Shown: in pieces, positions 7,126 to 16,331 of the stretch | How positions within the stretch are numbered: position 1 is the first letter of the stretch | Layout of the letters: the number at the start of each line of letters is the position of its first letter | Source: an uncultured Bacteroides sp. | Lineage (GTDB): Bacteria > Bacteroidota > Bacteroidia > Bacteroidales > Bacteroidaceae | DNA length: 64,000 nt | Assembly: GCA_900556845.1 (NCBI GenBank) | Contig: USQO01000001.1 | Span: 1-64,000 of the forward strand | Direction of reading: 5' to 3' | Program-made: the position numbers and the translations under genes | Notes under the pieces: generated by a model | What the model saw: the letters and a program-made list of their open reading frames with translations, nothing else | The model's database searches: none | What the model was told of the DNA's origin: nothing

Positions 7126-8931
7126 TTATTCCGCGTACATTTTATCTATTTCTGCGGCATAGTTCTTCAGCAAAACCGCACGTTTGATTTTCAACGTATT
7201 GGTAAGCTCACCTTTTTCCATACTAAAAGGCTCAGGCAACAGCGTAAAACGTTTAATCTGTTCATAATGAGCGAACTCTTGCTGCAGCGTATCAATCCGC
7301 ATCTGGAACAACTGAATAATTTCCGGTTTTTCCAAAAGTTCCTTCATACTTGCATAAGCAATGCCATGTTTTTGCGCATATTCTTCCACCTGTTTATATT
7401 CGGGGACAATTAATGCAGATACAAATTTACGTTGGTCAGCAATAATCGAGATTTGGTCAATATAACGGTCTACTACCAATTTCGTTTCAATAGCCTGTGG
7501 AGCAATATACTTTCCGTTTGAAGTTTTAAACAAATCCTTTATACGGTCGGTCAGATAAAGAAAACCATCCTTTATATAACCGGCATCACCAGTATGGAAC
7601 CATCCGTCCTCGGTGAAAGCCTGACGCGTAACTGCTTCTTTTTTATAATAACCTTTTGTAATGGTTTCACCCCGAAGCAAGATTTCATTGTCCTCGCCAA
7701 TCTTTATTTCAATACCAGGCATAACCCTTCCGACAGAACCGATACAGCCATCTCCCTTCCATTCGCATGAAACAGTAGCAGTGGTTTCTGTCAGTCCATA
7801 ACCGGCAATTATATTAATACCAACAGAAAGCACAAACTCTTGTACCTTAGGAGGAATAGCCGCACCTGCAGTTGGGAAGAAATTACCATTCTCTATTCCA
7901 ATTGTTTTTTTCAGCAAACTGAAAATCGTACGGTCATAAAATTTGTATTTCATATGCAAGAAAGCAGGAGGAGTCTTCCCCTGTAACAAATAGTCCACAT
8001 TATACTGTTTCCCTACTTTCAGTGCATCCAGCATCAACATTTTCTTCAAACCCGTTGTTTCATTAATTTTTTCCTGAACCCCAGCATAGACCTTTTCCCA
8101 AAAACGCGGGACACTACACATGGCTGTGGGTCTTATTTCACGAATCGTCTTTTGGATATCTTGCGGACGCAAGTTAATACACAATGTACAACCTTTGTTC
8201 AAGCAGTAATACGACCAGGCTCTCTCAAAAATATGTGTAAATGGCAAAAAGTTCATAATCACATCATTTTCACCAAAACCTATAAGCCTAGTATCGTGCG
8301 CAGCAAACGCTGCCTCATAACAAGAATGATGCAACATAACCCCTTTCGACTCACCTGTAGTACCTGATGTATACAGGATATTAGCCAAATCTGTTTTTCC
8401 AGACGAAGCGATACGTGCCTCAAGCAGTGCCTTATAGTTCTCTGTATCAGCAGCCTTCAAAAAATCAGAAAAATACATAGAATTTGTATCTCCCTGAGCC
8501 AACTTCACCGAATCATCGAATATAATTATTTTTTTCAAAGTCTTACACAGGTTCTGCACCCGGTAAGCTACATCATACTGATACTGTTCGCCTACAAAAA
8601 GGAAACGGATTCCAGCATCTTCCAATATATAATGAACTTGCGCCTCAGAGCTAGTGGCGTACAACGGTATAGTTACGGCACGACAACCGAAAGCTCCAAA
8701 ATCCACATACAGACACTCAGGCTTATTTTGTGAAAAAACTCCGATATTCTCCTGAATTCCTACTCCAAAAGCCAGCAGTGCTCCTGAAACATTTTCCACT
8801 GTTGCTGCAAACTGCCTCCAACTTACCGGCAACCACGTATTGGAATTATAATCACGGTACTTCAATGCCGTTCTATCCCCATATTTCTCTGCCTGTTTAT
8901 AAATAAGCTGTGACAAATAAGAATTACTCAT
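7126..8931 (-). CDS. Long-chain fatty acid-CoA ligase (AMP-forming)
   Basis: A 601-residue ANL-superfamily ligase that activates long-chain fatty acids through an acyl-adenylate. Motifs are the P-loop YTSGTTGESKG at residues 187-197, A5 GYGLTETTA at 377-385, WFHTGD at 444-449 and the hinge and A8 region DRIKDLFKTSNGKYIAP at 462-478. The length fits the FadD15/long-chain acyl-CoA synthetase branch, not the short-chain acetate ligases. It probably channels exogenous or recycled fatty acids to membrane lipids. It is monocistronic, with its own -7 box and a probable downstream terminator. Confidence 0.93.
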   Translation of the reverse strand: MSNSYLSQLIYKQAEKYGDRTALKYRDYNSNTWLPVSWRQFAATVENVSGALLAFGVGIQENIGVFSQNKPECLYVDFGAFGCRAVTIPLYATSSEAQVHYILEDAGIRFLFVGEQYQYDVAYRVQNLCKTLKKIIIFDDSVKLAQGDTNSMYFSDFLKAADTENYKALLEARIASSGKTDLANILYTSGTTGESKGVMLHHSCYEAAFAAHDTRLIGFGENDVIMNFLPFTHIFERAWSYYCLNKGCTLCINLRPQDIQKTIREIRPTAMCSVPRFWEKVYAGVQEKINETTGLKKMLMLDALKVGKQYNVDYLLQGKTPPAFLHMKYKFYDRTIFSLLKKTIGIENGNFFPTAGAAIPPKVQEFVLSVGINIIAGYGLTETTATVSCEWKGDGCIGSVGRVMPGIEIKIGEDNEILLRGETITKGYYKKEAVTRQAFTEDGWFHTGDAGYIKDGFLYLTDRIKDLFKTSNGKYIAPQAIETKLVVDRYIDQISIIADQRKFVSALIVPEYKQVEEYAQKHGIAYASMKELLEKPEIIQLFQMRIDTLQQEFAHYEQIKRFTLLPEPFSMEKGELTNTLKIKRAVLLKNYAAEIDKMYAE

Positions 8932-8955
8932 GTAGTATTATTTTAAATTACTCAA

Positions 8956-8963
8956 CAAAGGTA
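8956..8963 (-). promoter_or_regulatory. -7 box of the acyl-CoA ligase gene
   Basis: On the minus strand TACCTTTG fits TAnnTTTG, about 25 bases before the ATG at 8931. Confidence 0.6.
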
Positions 8964-9106
8964 TGGTTTTATTTGGAATTATTCACTATATATCAATAGT
9001 TATTTATGCGTTTAGTCAAATAGTTAAGCAAAATATCAATGTTTATTAATTGCATACACAACTGAATTTAAGCAGATAAAACAATCCAATTAAAAAACGA
9101 AATATG

Positions 9107-9114
9107 TATCTTTG
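9107..9114 (+). promoter_or_regulatory. -7 box of the ArgE-like gene
   Basis: TATCTTTG, followed by GCA, fits the -7 consensus 26 bases before the ATG at 9141. The upstream region is AT-rich without a TTTG at -33. Confidence 0.6.
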
Positions 9115-9140
9115 CAACAAAACAGATACATATTCCCAGT

Positions 9141-10208
9141 ATGACAGATATTAATTATTATTCATCAGAAGCAATTATATTGCTCCAGTCCCTGATAAGA
9201 ATTCCCTCTATCAGTAGAGAAGAAGAAGCTGCTTCCGATTTCCTGCAAACCTACATCGAGGAATGCGGAATCATGACAGGGCGTTCAGGAAACAATATTT
9301 GGTGTATAAGCCCGATGTTCGACATCAACAAACCGACAATACTGCTCAATTCCCATATCGATACCGTAAAACCGGTCAGCGGATGGCGCCGACAGCCATT
9401 TACTCCCAAAAGTGAAAACGGAAAAATATATGGTCTTGGCAGTAACGATGCAGGCGCAAGCTTAGTAAGCCTTTTTCAGGTTTACAGACATCTGTGCACT
9501 ACCGAGCAAAGCTATAATCTCATTTTTCTGGCTTCTTGCGAAGAGGAAGTTTCAGGAAAGAATGGCATAGAATCTGTTTTAAACCAACTTCCTCCCATAG
9601 CATTAGGAGTAGTGGGCGAACCTACAGAAATGCAGCCGGCCATTGCCGAAAAGGGTCTTATGGTACTCGATGTCACAGCACATGGCAAAGCTGGACATGC
9701 TGCACGCAATGAAGGAGACAATGCAATATACAAAGTACTAAACGCCATTGAATGGTTTAGAAGCTACCAGTTCCCCGAACAGTCAGAATTACTGGGCCCC
9801 GTAAAAATGTCGGTTACCCAAATTAATGCCGGTACCCAGCACAATGTTATCCCAGATACCTGTACATTTGTGGTTGATATCAGAAGTAACGAATTTTATT
9901 CAAACGAACGTCTTTTCGAGGAAATCAAACAACATATAACCTGCGAAGCGAAAGCCAGATCATTCCGCCTGAACTCTTCACGCATTGAGCCGGAGCATCC
10001 TTTCGTTCAACGGGCCAAGGCCTTAGGGCGCATACCTTTTGGCTCACCTACGTTGTCCGACCAAGCCTTGATGCCTTTCCCTTCCGTTAAAATAGGTCCG
10101 GGAAAATCATCCCGTTCGCATACAGCAGATGAATATATCCTGATTAGCGAAATAGAAGAGGCCATCCGCATCTACATAGAGATACTGGACGGCCTGAAAT
10201 TATCATAA
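9141..10208 (+). CDS. argE: ArgE-type M20 deacylase (N-acyl-ornithine deacylase)
   Basis: A 355-residue M20-family zinc amidohydrolase. Zinc ligands and the catalytic acid are visible: His72 and Asp74 in NSHIDTVKP, Asp103 in GLGSNDAGAS, the Glu cluster 134-136 in SCEEEVSG, Glu near 157 in VGEPTEMQ and a C-terminal His in SHTADEYI. It should remove the N-acyl group from acyl-ornithine to give ornithine in arginine biosynthesis. In studied Bacteroides the pathway uses N-succinyl instead of N-acetyl intermediates, so the substrate may be N-succinylornithine; this is inference. argB lies 48 kb away in the same window. The gene is convergent with the EnvC-like gene, 23 bases apart. Confidence 0.86.
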   Translation: MTDINYYSSEAIILLQSLIRIPSISREEEAASDFLQTYIEECGIMTGRSGNNIWCISPMFDINKPTILLNSHIDTVKPVSGWRRQPFTPKSENGKIYGLGSNDAGASLVSLFQVYRHLCTTEQSYNLIFLASCEEEVSGKNGIESVLNQLPPIALGVVGEPTEMQPAIAEKGLMVLDVTAHGKAGHAARNEGDNAIYKVLNAIEWFRSYQFPEQSELLGPVKMSVTQINAGTQHNVIPDTCTFVVDIRSNEFYSNERLFEEIKQHITCEAKARSFRLNSSRIEPEHPFVQRAKALGRIPFGSPTLSDQALMPFPSVKIGPGKSSRSHTADEYILISEIEEAIRIYIEILDGLKLS

Positions 10209-10231
10209 GACATTTCCTCCAAACCGAATCA

Positions 10232-11530
10232 TTATCGTGCAATCCACAGCTCGGGGTTCAGTTTGGAGGTTTCTTTTCTCAACTGAAAATGCAATACTAC
10301 ATTTCCCTGGGCATCTGCACCAACGGTACCTATTGCATCACGCGTTTTAACCCGGTCTCCTTTTTTAACCGACACATTCGACAGGTTACAATACACCGAA
10401 ATATAACTTCCATGGCGAACCAGCACGTTGTTCAGACCGTTGTACTGAAATACTGCCGAAACCTCACCGTCAAAAATAGCTCGTGCCTGCGCACCAGCCT
10501 TACCACGAATATCAATGCCCTTATTGTCCAACCGTACATTCTTCAAGCCAGGTACCTGATACTGCCCGTAATGCCCTACTACAGTATACGAGCCCGTAAT
10601 AGGCATAGGCAATCGCCCTTTATTCTTTTCAAAACTGCCGGCCAACCGTCTGTCAGCATCATCCGTCTCAAAAACCTCAACAGTTCCTGCAGGTTTTGCC
10701 GGTTCTGTGGCCGTTTTCTCCACAGTGTGTTTTTCAGAAGCTTTTCTCCGGGCTTCCTCAGCAGCTTTTTTCCGCCGCTCTTCCTCTGCCCGTTTTCTTG
10801 CTTTTTCTATTTCTATCTGAATCAAACGGTCTATTTCCTTATTCAACTGGTTAGCCGACTGGCGTTGTTTGGCCAGTTCACTACGCAAACTTTTCTCTTT
10901 TCTCTGCAAGGAAGTCAACAGTTTCTTTCTGTCCTTTTCCTGTTCTTCCAGTTTTTCCTGCTCAGTCTGTCCCTCCCGCAACAAACGTTCCTTTTCATCA
11001 CGGGTTGCATTTATTTCCTCCTGTTTACGAGCTATCTGCTCACACTTCCGGTTCAGTTCCAAAGCTTGAAAACGCTGATAGTCTGCATATTCACGGACAT
11101 AACGCAAGCGCCTGTACATCTGTCCAAGCGTTTCTGCCGAAAAAATAAACATCAGTTTCTCTTGAATAGAGCGGTTATGATACAAATAACGTACAGATTT
11201 TGCATACTTGTTCTTTTTATCGACCAGCTCAGCATTCAAACGTTTGAGCTCCGACTGTAACAACAACTGTTCTTTCTGCAGTGCTGCAACATCACTGGCT
11301 ATCACAGCAATATATTTTTTCCGCTGGCTAATCTGTCCTGTAAGCAAGGCCAAATCAGCCAACTGGCTCTTTACGTCCTTTTTTGTTGATTGCAACATCG
11401 ATTCGGAATGCGAAATCTGTTTCTGCAGTTCCACACGGCGTTCTTCCAACTGACGAATCTTACGCGTAGTCTGTGCTACGGCAGCATGCATCAGAAAAGC
11501 GCAAAACAACAAAAGCAAAAATCTTTTCAT
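10232..11530 (-). CDS. EnvC-like murein hydrolase activator (degenerate LytM domain)
   Basis: A 432-residue secreted protein. A signal peptide is at residues 1-19 (ending HAAVA-QTT). A long coiled coil spans about 20-260, very rich in K, E, R and Q. A C-terminal LytM/M23 domain covers about 330-432. Two zinc-site residues are missing: the first His of HxGxD is Asn336 (NKGIDIRG, Asp340 kept), and the first His of HxH is Val412 (VLHF, His414 kept). As in E. coli EnvC the domain should therefore not cut peptidoglycan itself but activate an amidase at the division site. It is the last gene of the dut-TPR-DUF4292-envC operon; its ATG overlaps the DUF4292 stop (ATGA). Confidence 0.88.
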   Translation of the reverse strand: MKRFLLLLFCAFLMHAAVAQTTRKIRQLEERRVELQKQISHSESMLQSTKKDVKSQLADLALLTGQISQRKKYIAVIASDVAALQKEQLLLQSELKRLNAELVDKKNKYAKSVRYLYHNRSIQEKLMFIFSAETLGQMYRRLRYVREYADYQRFQALELNRKCEQIARKQEEINATRDEKERLLREGQTEQEKLEEQEKDRKKLLTSLQRKEKSLRSELAKQRQSANQLNKEIDRLIQIEIEKARKRAEEERRKKAAEEARRKASEKHTVEKTATEPAKPAGTVEVFETDDADRRLAGSFEKNKGRLPMPITGSYTVVGHYGQYQVPGLKNVRLDNKGIDIRGKAGAQARAIFDGEVSAVFQYNGLNNVLVRHGSYISVYCNLSNVSVKKGDRVKTRDAIGTVGADAQGNVVLHFQLRKETSKLNPELWIAR

Positions 11531-12372
11531 TTTACCAACATTTTGAGAAGCTCAGCAATTTCTATTTTTTGATATTTTGAAGGAATTTCGGTATGTATAA
11601 CCCAATCCCCACCAACAGCGAGGCGAGAAAACTGCATTGAAAGTTCCAGTTGCTTACCAGTTCCCATAAAAGCTGCTTTTACATCCACCGGAAAAGGTTT
11701 TCCATCCAATGCTCTGAAATCCTGATAAGTCCACTTTAGCTGATAAGGTGTATTTTTTTTAGCAATACAACTTTCCTCCAACCAACCTTGCTCCACCGTG
11801 GTGTAAAAACTGTAATCCATGCTTCTGCTTTCTTTTACCTGCAAATGAACCTTTTTATCTACTGATGAAATTTCAAAGCGTGAAGCATCTTCGTGCATAA
11901 TCGCAGTTTTATCTGGAAGAAAAAGCTCATTCAGAAAAAGCGCCTGCAGAATATGAAAATTCAAGTCGGTCTGTGCCAAATCTGCCAACATTTTGAATGA
12001 AGCATGAACATATTGCTTATGCAAGCGGTCAATAAGCAAAAGTCCGTCTGGCGAAATCTCCACACGAGCCACTTCTATACCAAGTAACGGAGCTACAGAA
12101 AGCTGAATAACCTCTCCCCGCTTAATACGTACAGAAGCCGTAAAGCGGGTAGTCTTGCCATCCGCATTCAAGACAACGGCAACTTTCCCCGACACCCGGT
12201 CCCAGTCGGGAGCATTCTCTATCACTTTTTCTACATAAAGCCGACCTGTCAATCCTCCTACTGAAGGCTCGCTCTCCAGCTTACGGGTAGAAGAGCACGA
12301 TGCCACTACAACCAAGAGCAGTCCTACTCCCAGACGAAAAATCCACTTATATGCACCATTCAGGTCCTTCAT
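11527..12372 (-). CDS. DUF4292 lipoprotein
   Basis: A 281-residue lipoprotein of the Bacteroidetes DUF4292 family. The signal sequence ends in a lipobox, VVASC, with Cys26. The rest is a beta-rich soluble domain without catalytic motifs (IQLSVAPLLGIEVARVEIS, FEISSVDKKVHLQVKESR). The size, lipid anchor and one-domain beta architecture recall LolB-type lipoprotein acceptors, but I see no decisive motif, so this is only a hypothesis. Start and stop overlap both neighbours by four bases (ATGA), so it is translationally coupled between the TPR lipoprotein and the EnvC-like protein, which suggests a shared envelope role. Confidence 0.85.
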   Translation of the reverse strand: MKDLNGAYKWIFRLGVGLLLVVVASCSSTRKLESEPSVGGLTGRLYVEKVIENAPDWDRVSGKVAVVLNADGKTTRFTASVRIKRGEVIQLSVAPLLGIEVARVEISPDGLLLIDRLHKQYVHASFKMLADLAQTDLNFHILQALFLNELFLPDKTAIMHEDASRFEISSVDKKVHLQVKESRSMDYSFYTTVEQGWLEESCIAKKNTPYQLKWTYQDFRALDGKPFPVDVKAAFMGTGKQLELSMQFSRLAVGGDWVIHTEIPSKYQKIEIAELLKMLVK

Positions 12373-14168
12373 TCTTCGATATATTTCTTTAATTTAATTT
12401 TCTGCTTCAGCCTTTTCAGCTCTTCTTCAGTTCGTGGTGTACTACCGTCGGCAGGATCTTCTTTTACAGATTCAGCCTGCTTCCAATATTCCAGTGCTTT
12501 TTGCTTTTCACCCAGCATATAGTAGATGTCACCACAATGTTCTATTACCACCGAACTTTTCTCACCGCCATTTTTTATCGCCTCATCTATATAGATTCTT
12601 GCCTCCGTATATTTGCCTTTCTGAAACAGAATCCAAGCATACGTATCCAAGTAAGTTTCGTTCTTAGGTTCAGCCTTAACGGCCTTATAGCTCATCTCTT
12701 CTGCCTTGTCCAGATGTTTTTTATCGACCGACAAGAAATAAGCATAGTTATTCAGAGTCCCGACATTATCCGGTTTATAAACCAGCGAAGAATCGTATGC
12801 GGCATAAGCCTGCTCGTTCATATCCTTCATGTGATACAAATCGCCCATGATTGCATAAAAGTCGGATGCTATATCCTTATTGCTCTTCTCATTTATCTGC
12901 CGCACGCCCTTACTAAATACATTCAAGGCCTCATCCGTTTTTTCCTGCTGATAATAAGCCAACCCCGCATAATAATAGAATTCCAAGACTTCAGGAGTAA
13001 ACTCCATGGCTGGAAGAGCAATTTTTATTACCTCATCCAGCTTATTATCCCGTATGGCATAACTCAGCAACTGCAAGCGTGCCGGTGTATTTTCCGGATC
13101 TATGTCCAGAACCTGCCACAACACAGGCTTGGCATCCTTTTCCATATTTTTAGTTATCAGATACTGGGCACACAGCATAGGTACATCCGCATTCGGTTGC
13201 GGCCGTTGAAGTACTTCCTTGAAAAGAGAAAGTATTTTCATACTGTCACGGTCTGTCTGTTCCGACTGCATAATAAGTTGCCTGAATATATCCAGCTTGG
13301 TTTTACTTTCGACCTGCTCATTCAGTAGCAGACGGTCCAGCTGTTCGTGATACAAACTATCCTGCCCAACCTTCTGATAATAGTTTGCCAATGACATCAT
13401 GGCCGGTACATAAGACGGTTCCAGTTTCAGAACCTCCTGATATATAGCGTATGCCCGGTCTGTCTTATTGTTATTGAGGTATAAATCTCCCAAAGCCGTA
13501 CGATAACGCATGTCATAAGGATATTCTTTAGACAAGTTTTCCATCTCACTGAAAGCTTCCTCCTCCTTATTCATCGTCAGATACACCTGAAATTTCTGCA
13601 GACTCAAAGGTTCGGATTTACCATCCAGCTCTTCCAGTCTGTTCAAAGTGTGAATAACCTGGTCATAATTCTGAACCCTGCCATACAAATCGGACAGAGC
13701 CAACAAAGGTTCCAGTTTCGTCGGAAATTGCTCGGTCATATCTTCGTATACGGAAATAGCTTCGGGCAACATATTCTTGCTCTGATAATACGCAGCCAGC
13801 GTCTGCTTATACCAAAAGTTAGTCTGGTCTGCACGTATGGCTTCCTTCTGCATACGCTCACCTAACTGAGGAAGCTTTAAAAACATACAGAATTGCGAAA
13901 GTTCATACAATGCCGCCGCACCCTGCGGATTAATATCAAGGCAGTGATTATACAACTCAAAAGCAGCATCATACTCACCCTTCTGTTTCATTTTTAAAGC
14001 CTCAAGAAAAAAGTAATCGTACTTTCTGCTCATCTCTGGAGAAAGCTTCACCGTCTTGAAAGCTGATTCCATTTCAGCACTTTTCTGTTTGGTCTGCCGT
14101 GCCGTTGTCCCACATGAGGCCAAAACCAGTGCTACTCCGATACATATACTGATAAGAAGCTTTTTCAT
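12369..14168 (-). CDS. Tetratricopeptide repeat lipoprotein
   Basis: A 599-residue lipoprotein with signal sequence MKKLLISICIGVALVLASC and lipobox Cys19, followed by about a dozen tetratricopeptide repeats over nearly the whole length (for example AAALYELSQFCMFLKLPQLG, DIASDFYAIMGDLYHMKDMN, VGTLNNYAYFLSVDKKHLDK). It is probably periplasmic or on the inner face of the outer membrane and acts as a protein-binding scaffold; partners are unknown. The frame is open upstream to 14261, but that part overlaps dut and precedes the lipoprotein signal, so the ATG at 14168 is chosen. It lies 7 bases after the dut stop and overlaps DUF4292 by ATGA. Confidence 0.87.
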   Translation of the reverse strand: MKKLLISICIGVALVLASCGTTARQTKQKSAEMESAFKTVKLSPEMSRKYDYFFLEALKMKQKGEYDAAFELYNHCLDINPQGAAALYELSQFCMFLKLPQLGERMQKEAIRADQTNFWYKQTLAAYYQSKNMLPEAISVYEDMTEQFPTKLEPLLALSDLYGRVQNYDQVIHTLNRLEELDGKSEPLSLQKFQVYLTMNKEEEAFSEMENLSKEYPYDMRYRTALGDLYLNNNKTDRAYAIYQEVLKLEPSYVPAMMSLANYYQKVGQDSLYHEQLDRLLLNEQVESKTKLDIFRQLIMQSEQTDRDSMKILSLFKEVLQRPQPNADVPMLCAQYLITKNMEKDAKPVLWQVLDIDPENTPARLQLLSYAIRDNKLDEVIKIALPAMEFTPEVLEFYYYAGLAYYQQEKTDEALNVFSKGVRQINEKSNKDIASDFYAIMGDLYHMKDMNEQAYAAYDSSLVYKPDNVGTLNNYAYFLSVDKKHLDKAEEMSYKAVKAEPKNETYLDTYAWILFQKGKYTEARIYIDEAIKNGGEKSSVVIEHCGDIYYMLGEKQKALEYWKQAESVKEDPADGSTPRTEEELKRLKQKIKLKKYIEE

Positions 14169-14175
14169 AAACTTA

Positions 14176-14619
14176 TCATTTTTTACCTGTATGTCCAAAT
14201 CCTCCTGCGCCTCTCTGGGTTTCATCCAGAGTGTCAACCATTTCCCACTGTATCTGTTCATAGCGGGCTATTACCAGCTGTGCAATTCGCTCTCCATCGT
14301 TGACTACAAACTCCTCGGACGACAAATTTACCAGTATAACCCCTATTTCACCACGATAATCAGCATCAATAGTACCCGGTGAATTCAGCAGTGTAATTCC
14401 TTTTTTCAATGCCAAGCCACTGCGAGGACGCACTTGTGCCTCGTATCCAGCCGGCAAAGCAATAAATAGCCCCGTAGGAATCAGGCAACGCTCCAGTGGT
14501 TTCAAAACCACCGGTTCAGATAAATTGGCACGTAAATCCATGCCGGCAGACATTTCGGTAGCATATGCAGGCAATGGGTGTTTTGATTTATTAATAATCT
14601 GTACTTTCATATTATTCAT
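14176..14619 (-). CDS. dut: dUTP diphosphatase
   Basis: A 147-residue trimeric dUTPase that turns dUTP into dUMP and pyrophosphate, keeping uracil out of DNA and feeding thymidylate synthesis. All five family motifs are present: AGMDLRA (25-31), RPRSGLA (66-72), [22 protein letters not shown], and the C-terminal glycine-rich GAGGFGHTG that closes over the active site. It is the first gene of a four-gene operon with three envelope genes, an unusual grouping. It is divergent from dgt, another nucleotide-pool enzyme. The promoter carries a palindrome over its -7 box. Confidence 0.96.
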   Translation of the reverse strand: MNNMKVQIINKSKHPLPAYATEMSAGMDLRANLSEPVVLKPLERCLIPTGLFIALPAGYEAQVRPRSGLALKKGITLLNSPGTIDADYRGEIGVILVNLSSEEFVVNDGERIAQLVIARYEQIQWEMVDTLDETQRGAGGFGHTGKK

Positions 14620-14628
14620 TACTTTATA

Positions 14629-14643
14629 TAGCTTGCAAAGCTA
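14629..14643 (-). promoter_or_regulatory. dut operon -7 box within a palindrome
   Basis: On the minus strand TAGCTTTG (14636-14643) fits TAnnTTTG. It is half of the interrupted palindrome TAGCTT-GCA-AAGCTA (14629-14643). A repressor bound here would cover the -7 box and start site; a small RNA hairpin is the alternative. Confidence 0.5.
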
Positions 14644-14697
14644 CACATTTCGGACTAATTATCTAAATGTTTACAGTTTTTTAAAACGAATCTTTTA

Positions 14698-14705
14698 TAT
14701 TTTTG
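14698..14705 (+). promoter_or_regulatory. -7 box of dgt
   Basis: TATTTTTG fits TAnnTTTG, 34 bases before the ATG at 14740. It is divergent from the dut promoter. Confidence 0.5.
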
Positions 14706-14739
14706 TAAAGAATATAATCACTCAACAAAATATCTGTTT

Positions 14740-16071
14740 ATGAACTGGATTCAACTCATTTCCAACAAACGATTTGGTCTGGAAGACCTGCACGATTTAC
14801 GCAAACACGACCGGACTGAATTCCAACGCGACTACGACCGACTTATTTTCTCGGCACCGTTCCGCCGGCTGCAAAACAAGACTCAGGTTTTCCCTTTGCC
14901 GGGAAGCATCTTTGTGCATAATCGGCTCACCCACAGCCTGGAAGTTTCCTGTGTTGGCCGCTCATTGGGTAACGAGGTTTCCAACCGCCTGCTGGAATTA
15001 CATCCAGAGCTGAATCAAAGCCATGTTTCAGAAATAGGTTCCATCGTAGCAGCGGCCTGCCTGGCTCACGATTTAGGGAATCCACCTTTCGGACATTCCG
15101 GTGAAAAAGCCATCGGCACTTATTTTTCGGAAGGGAAAGGCCAAAGTCTGTGCTCCGAAATGACCGATAAAGAATGGGAAGACCTGACTCACTTTGAAGG
15201 CAATGCCAATGCTTTCCGTTTGCTCACTCACCAGTTTGAAGGCAGGCGTAAAGGAGGCTTTGTCATGACCTATTCCACTCTTGCCTCGATTGTAAAATAT
15301 CCTTTTTCTTCGCAATTGGCAGGCAAAAAACAAAAATTCGGCTTTTTCATGACCGAAGCCGATGCCTATAAAAAAATAGCCGAAGAGTTAGGAATCATAA
15401 GATTATCCCAAGAAAACGAGCCAGCCCGATATGCCAGATACCCACTGGTTTATCTGGTAGAAGCCGCAGATGACATCTGCTACCAGGTGATGGATATAGA
15501 AGATGCACACAAACTGAAAATACTTACTACAGAAGAAACCAAAGCTTTATTTCTTGGATTTATAGAGGACAAGAAAAAGGAACATATTAAACAGATATGC
15601 CAGATAGTAACCGATACCAATGAGCAGATTGCTTACTTGCGATCAATAGTTATCGGAATTTTAGTAAAGGCCTGCACACAAGTATTTCTTGATAACGAAC
15701 AGGAAATCTTGAACGGCACGTTCAAGGGTACTGTTATCAAACACATTCCACAACCACTACAGCAAGCCTACGATTGCTGCACAGACACAGCTATGCGGAA
15801 AATTTACTGTTCGAAAGAAGTTCTTGATATCGAACTGGCAGGTTATCGTGTCATCTCTACACTCATAGACCTGCTGATTGAGGCAGTCAGACATCCCGAA
15901 AAAGCATACTCCCAATTGCTGATAAACCGGATATCCAGCCAGTATAATGTCAACTCACCTTCCCTCTATGGTAAAATTCAGGCTGTTCTGGATTATGTTT
16001 CGGGAATGACCGACATATATGCATTGGATCTTTACAGGAAAATTAACGGAAACAGTCTGCCGGCCGTTTAA
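14740..16071 (+). CDS. dgt: Deoxyguanosinetriphosphate triphosphohydrolase-like protein
   Basis: A 443-residue HD-domain enzyme of the Dgt/SAMHD1-like group that splits dNTPs into deoxynucleoside and triphosphate. Metal-binding residues are visible: His65 in NRLTHSLEV, His110-Asp111 in AHDLGNPPFGHSGE, and a later Asp in EAADDICYQ. The N-terminal block RTEFQRDYDRLIFSAPFRRLQNKTQ is diagnostic of the family. It is likely cytoplasmic and controls dNTP pools, or acts on phage nucleotide supply as some Dgt proteins do; no defence neighbours are present, so housekeeping is favoured. It is a single gene, divergent from dut and convergent with the glsA/glsB pair. Confidence 0.93.
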   Translation: MNWIQLISNKRFGLEDLHDLRKHDRTEFQRDYDRLIFSAPFRRLQNKTQVFPLPGSIFVHNRLTHSLEVSCVGRSLGNEVSNRLLELHPELNQSHVSEIGSIVAAACLAHDLGNPPFGHSGEKAIGTYFSEGKGQSLCSEMTDKEWEDLTHFEGNANAFRLLTHQFEGRRKGGFVMTYSTLASIVKYPFSSQLAGKKQKFGFFMTEADAYKKIAEELGIIRLSQENEPARYARYPLVYLVEAADDICYQVMDIEDAHKLKILTTEETKALFLGFIEDKKKEHIKQICQIVTDTNEQIAYLRSIVIGILVKACTQVFLDNEQEILNGTFKGTVIKHIPQPLQQAYDCCTDTAMRKIYCSKEVLDIELAGYRVISTLIDLLIEAVRHPEKAYSQLLINRISSQYNVNSPSLYGKIQAVLDYVSGMTDIYALDLYRKINGNSLPAV

Positions 16072-16118
16072 TCTCCCTCCGACATGCGGTCCTGCAGTCC
16101 CGTTACGGTATCAGCTTC

Positions 16119-16196
16119 TCATTGCTAAGATAAACCAATGCCATTCTAATGCCGAACATTCGGATTTAATGTGACACAGATTTATCTCAGCAATGA
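16119..16196. repeat. Large inverted repeat with inner hairpin
   Basis: TCATTGCTAAGATAAA at 16119-16134 is matched by the inverted TTTATCTCAGCAATGA at 16181-16196 (15 of 16 bases pair). The 46-base interior holds a second hairpin, CCGA/TCGG, at 16152-16163. There is no T-run, so it is not a standard terminator. It lies between the convergent dgt and glsB genes. It may be a REP-like or miniature repeat element. Confidence 0.7.
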
Positions 16197-16252
16197 AAAA
16201 GGCGACTCATACCGTTTTTTCTGATGACATAAAAAATGCTTCTGCTATAAAC

Positions 16253-16289
16253 AAAAAAACTGCATACCTCAACATCAAGAAGTATGCAG
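16253..16289 (-). terminator. Terminator of the glsA-glsB unit
   Basis: On the minus strand CTGCATAC (16282-16289) pairs with GTATGCAG (16260-16267) across a 14-base loop, followed directly by seven T. It lies 43 bases after the glsB stop. Confidence 0.8.
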
Positions 16290-16331
16290 CCTTACATCAT
16301 ATATATATTCTTTGTATAACGGGCAATCTAA

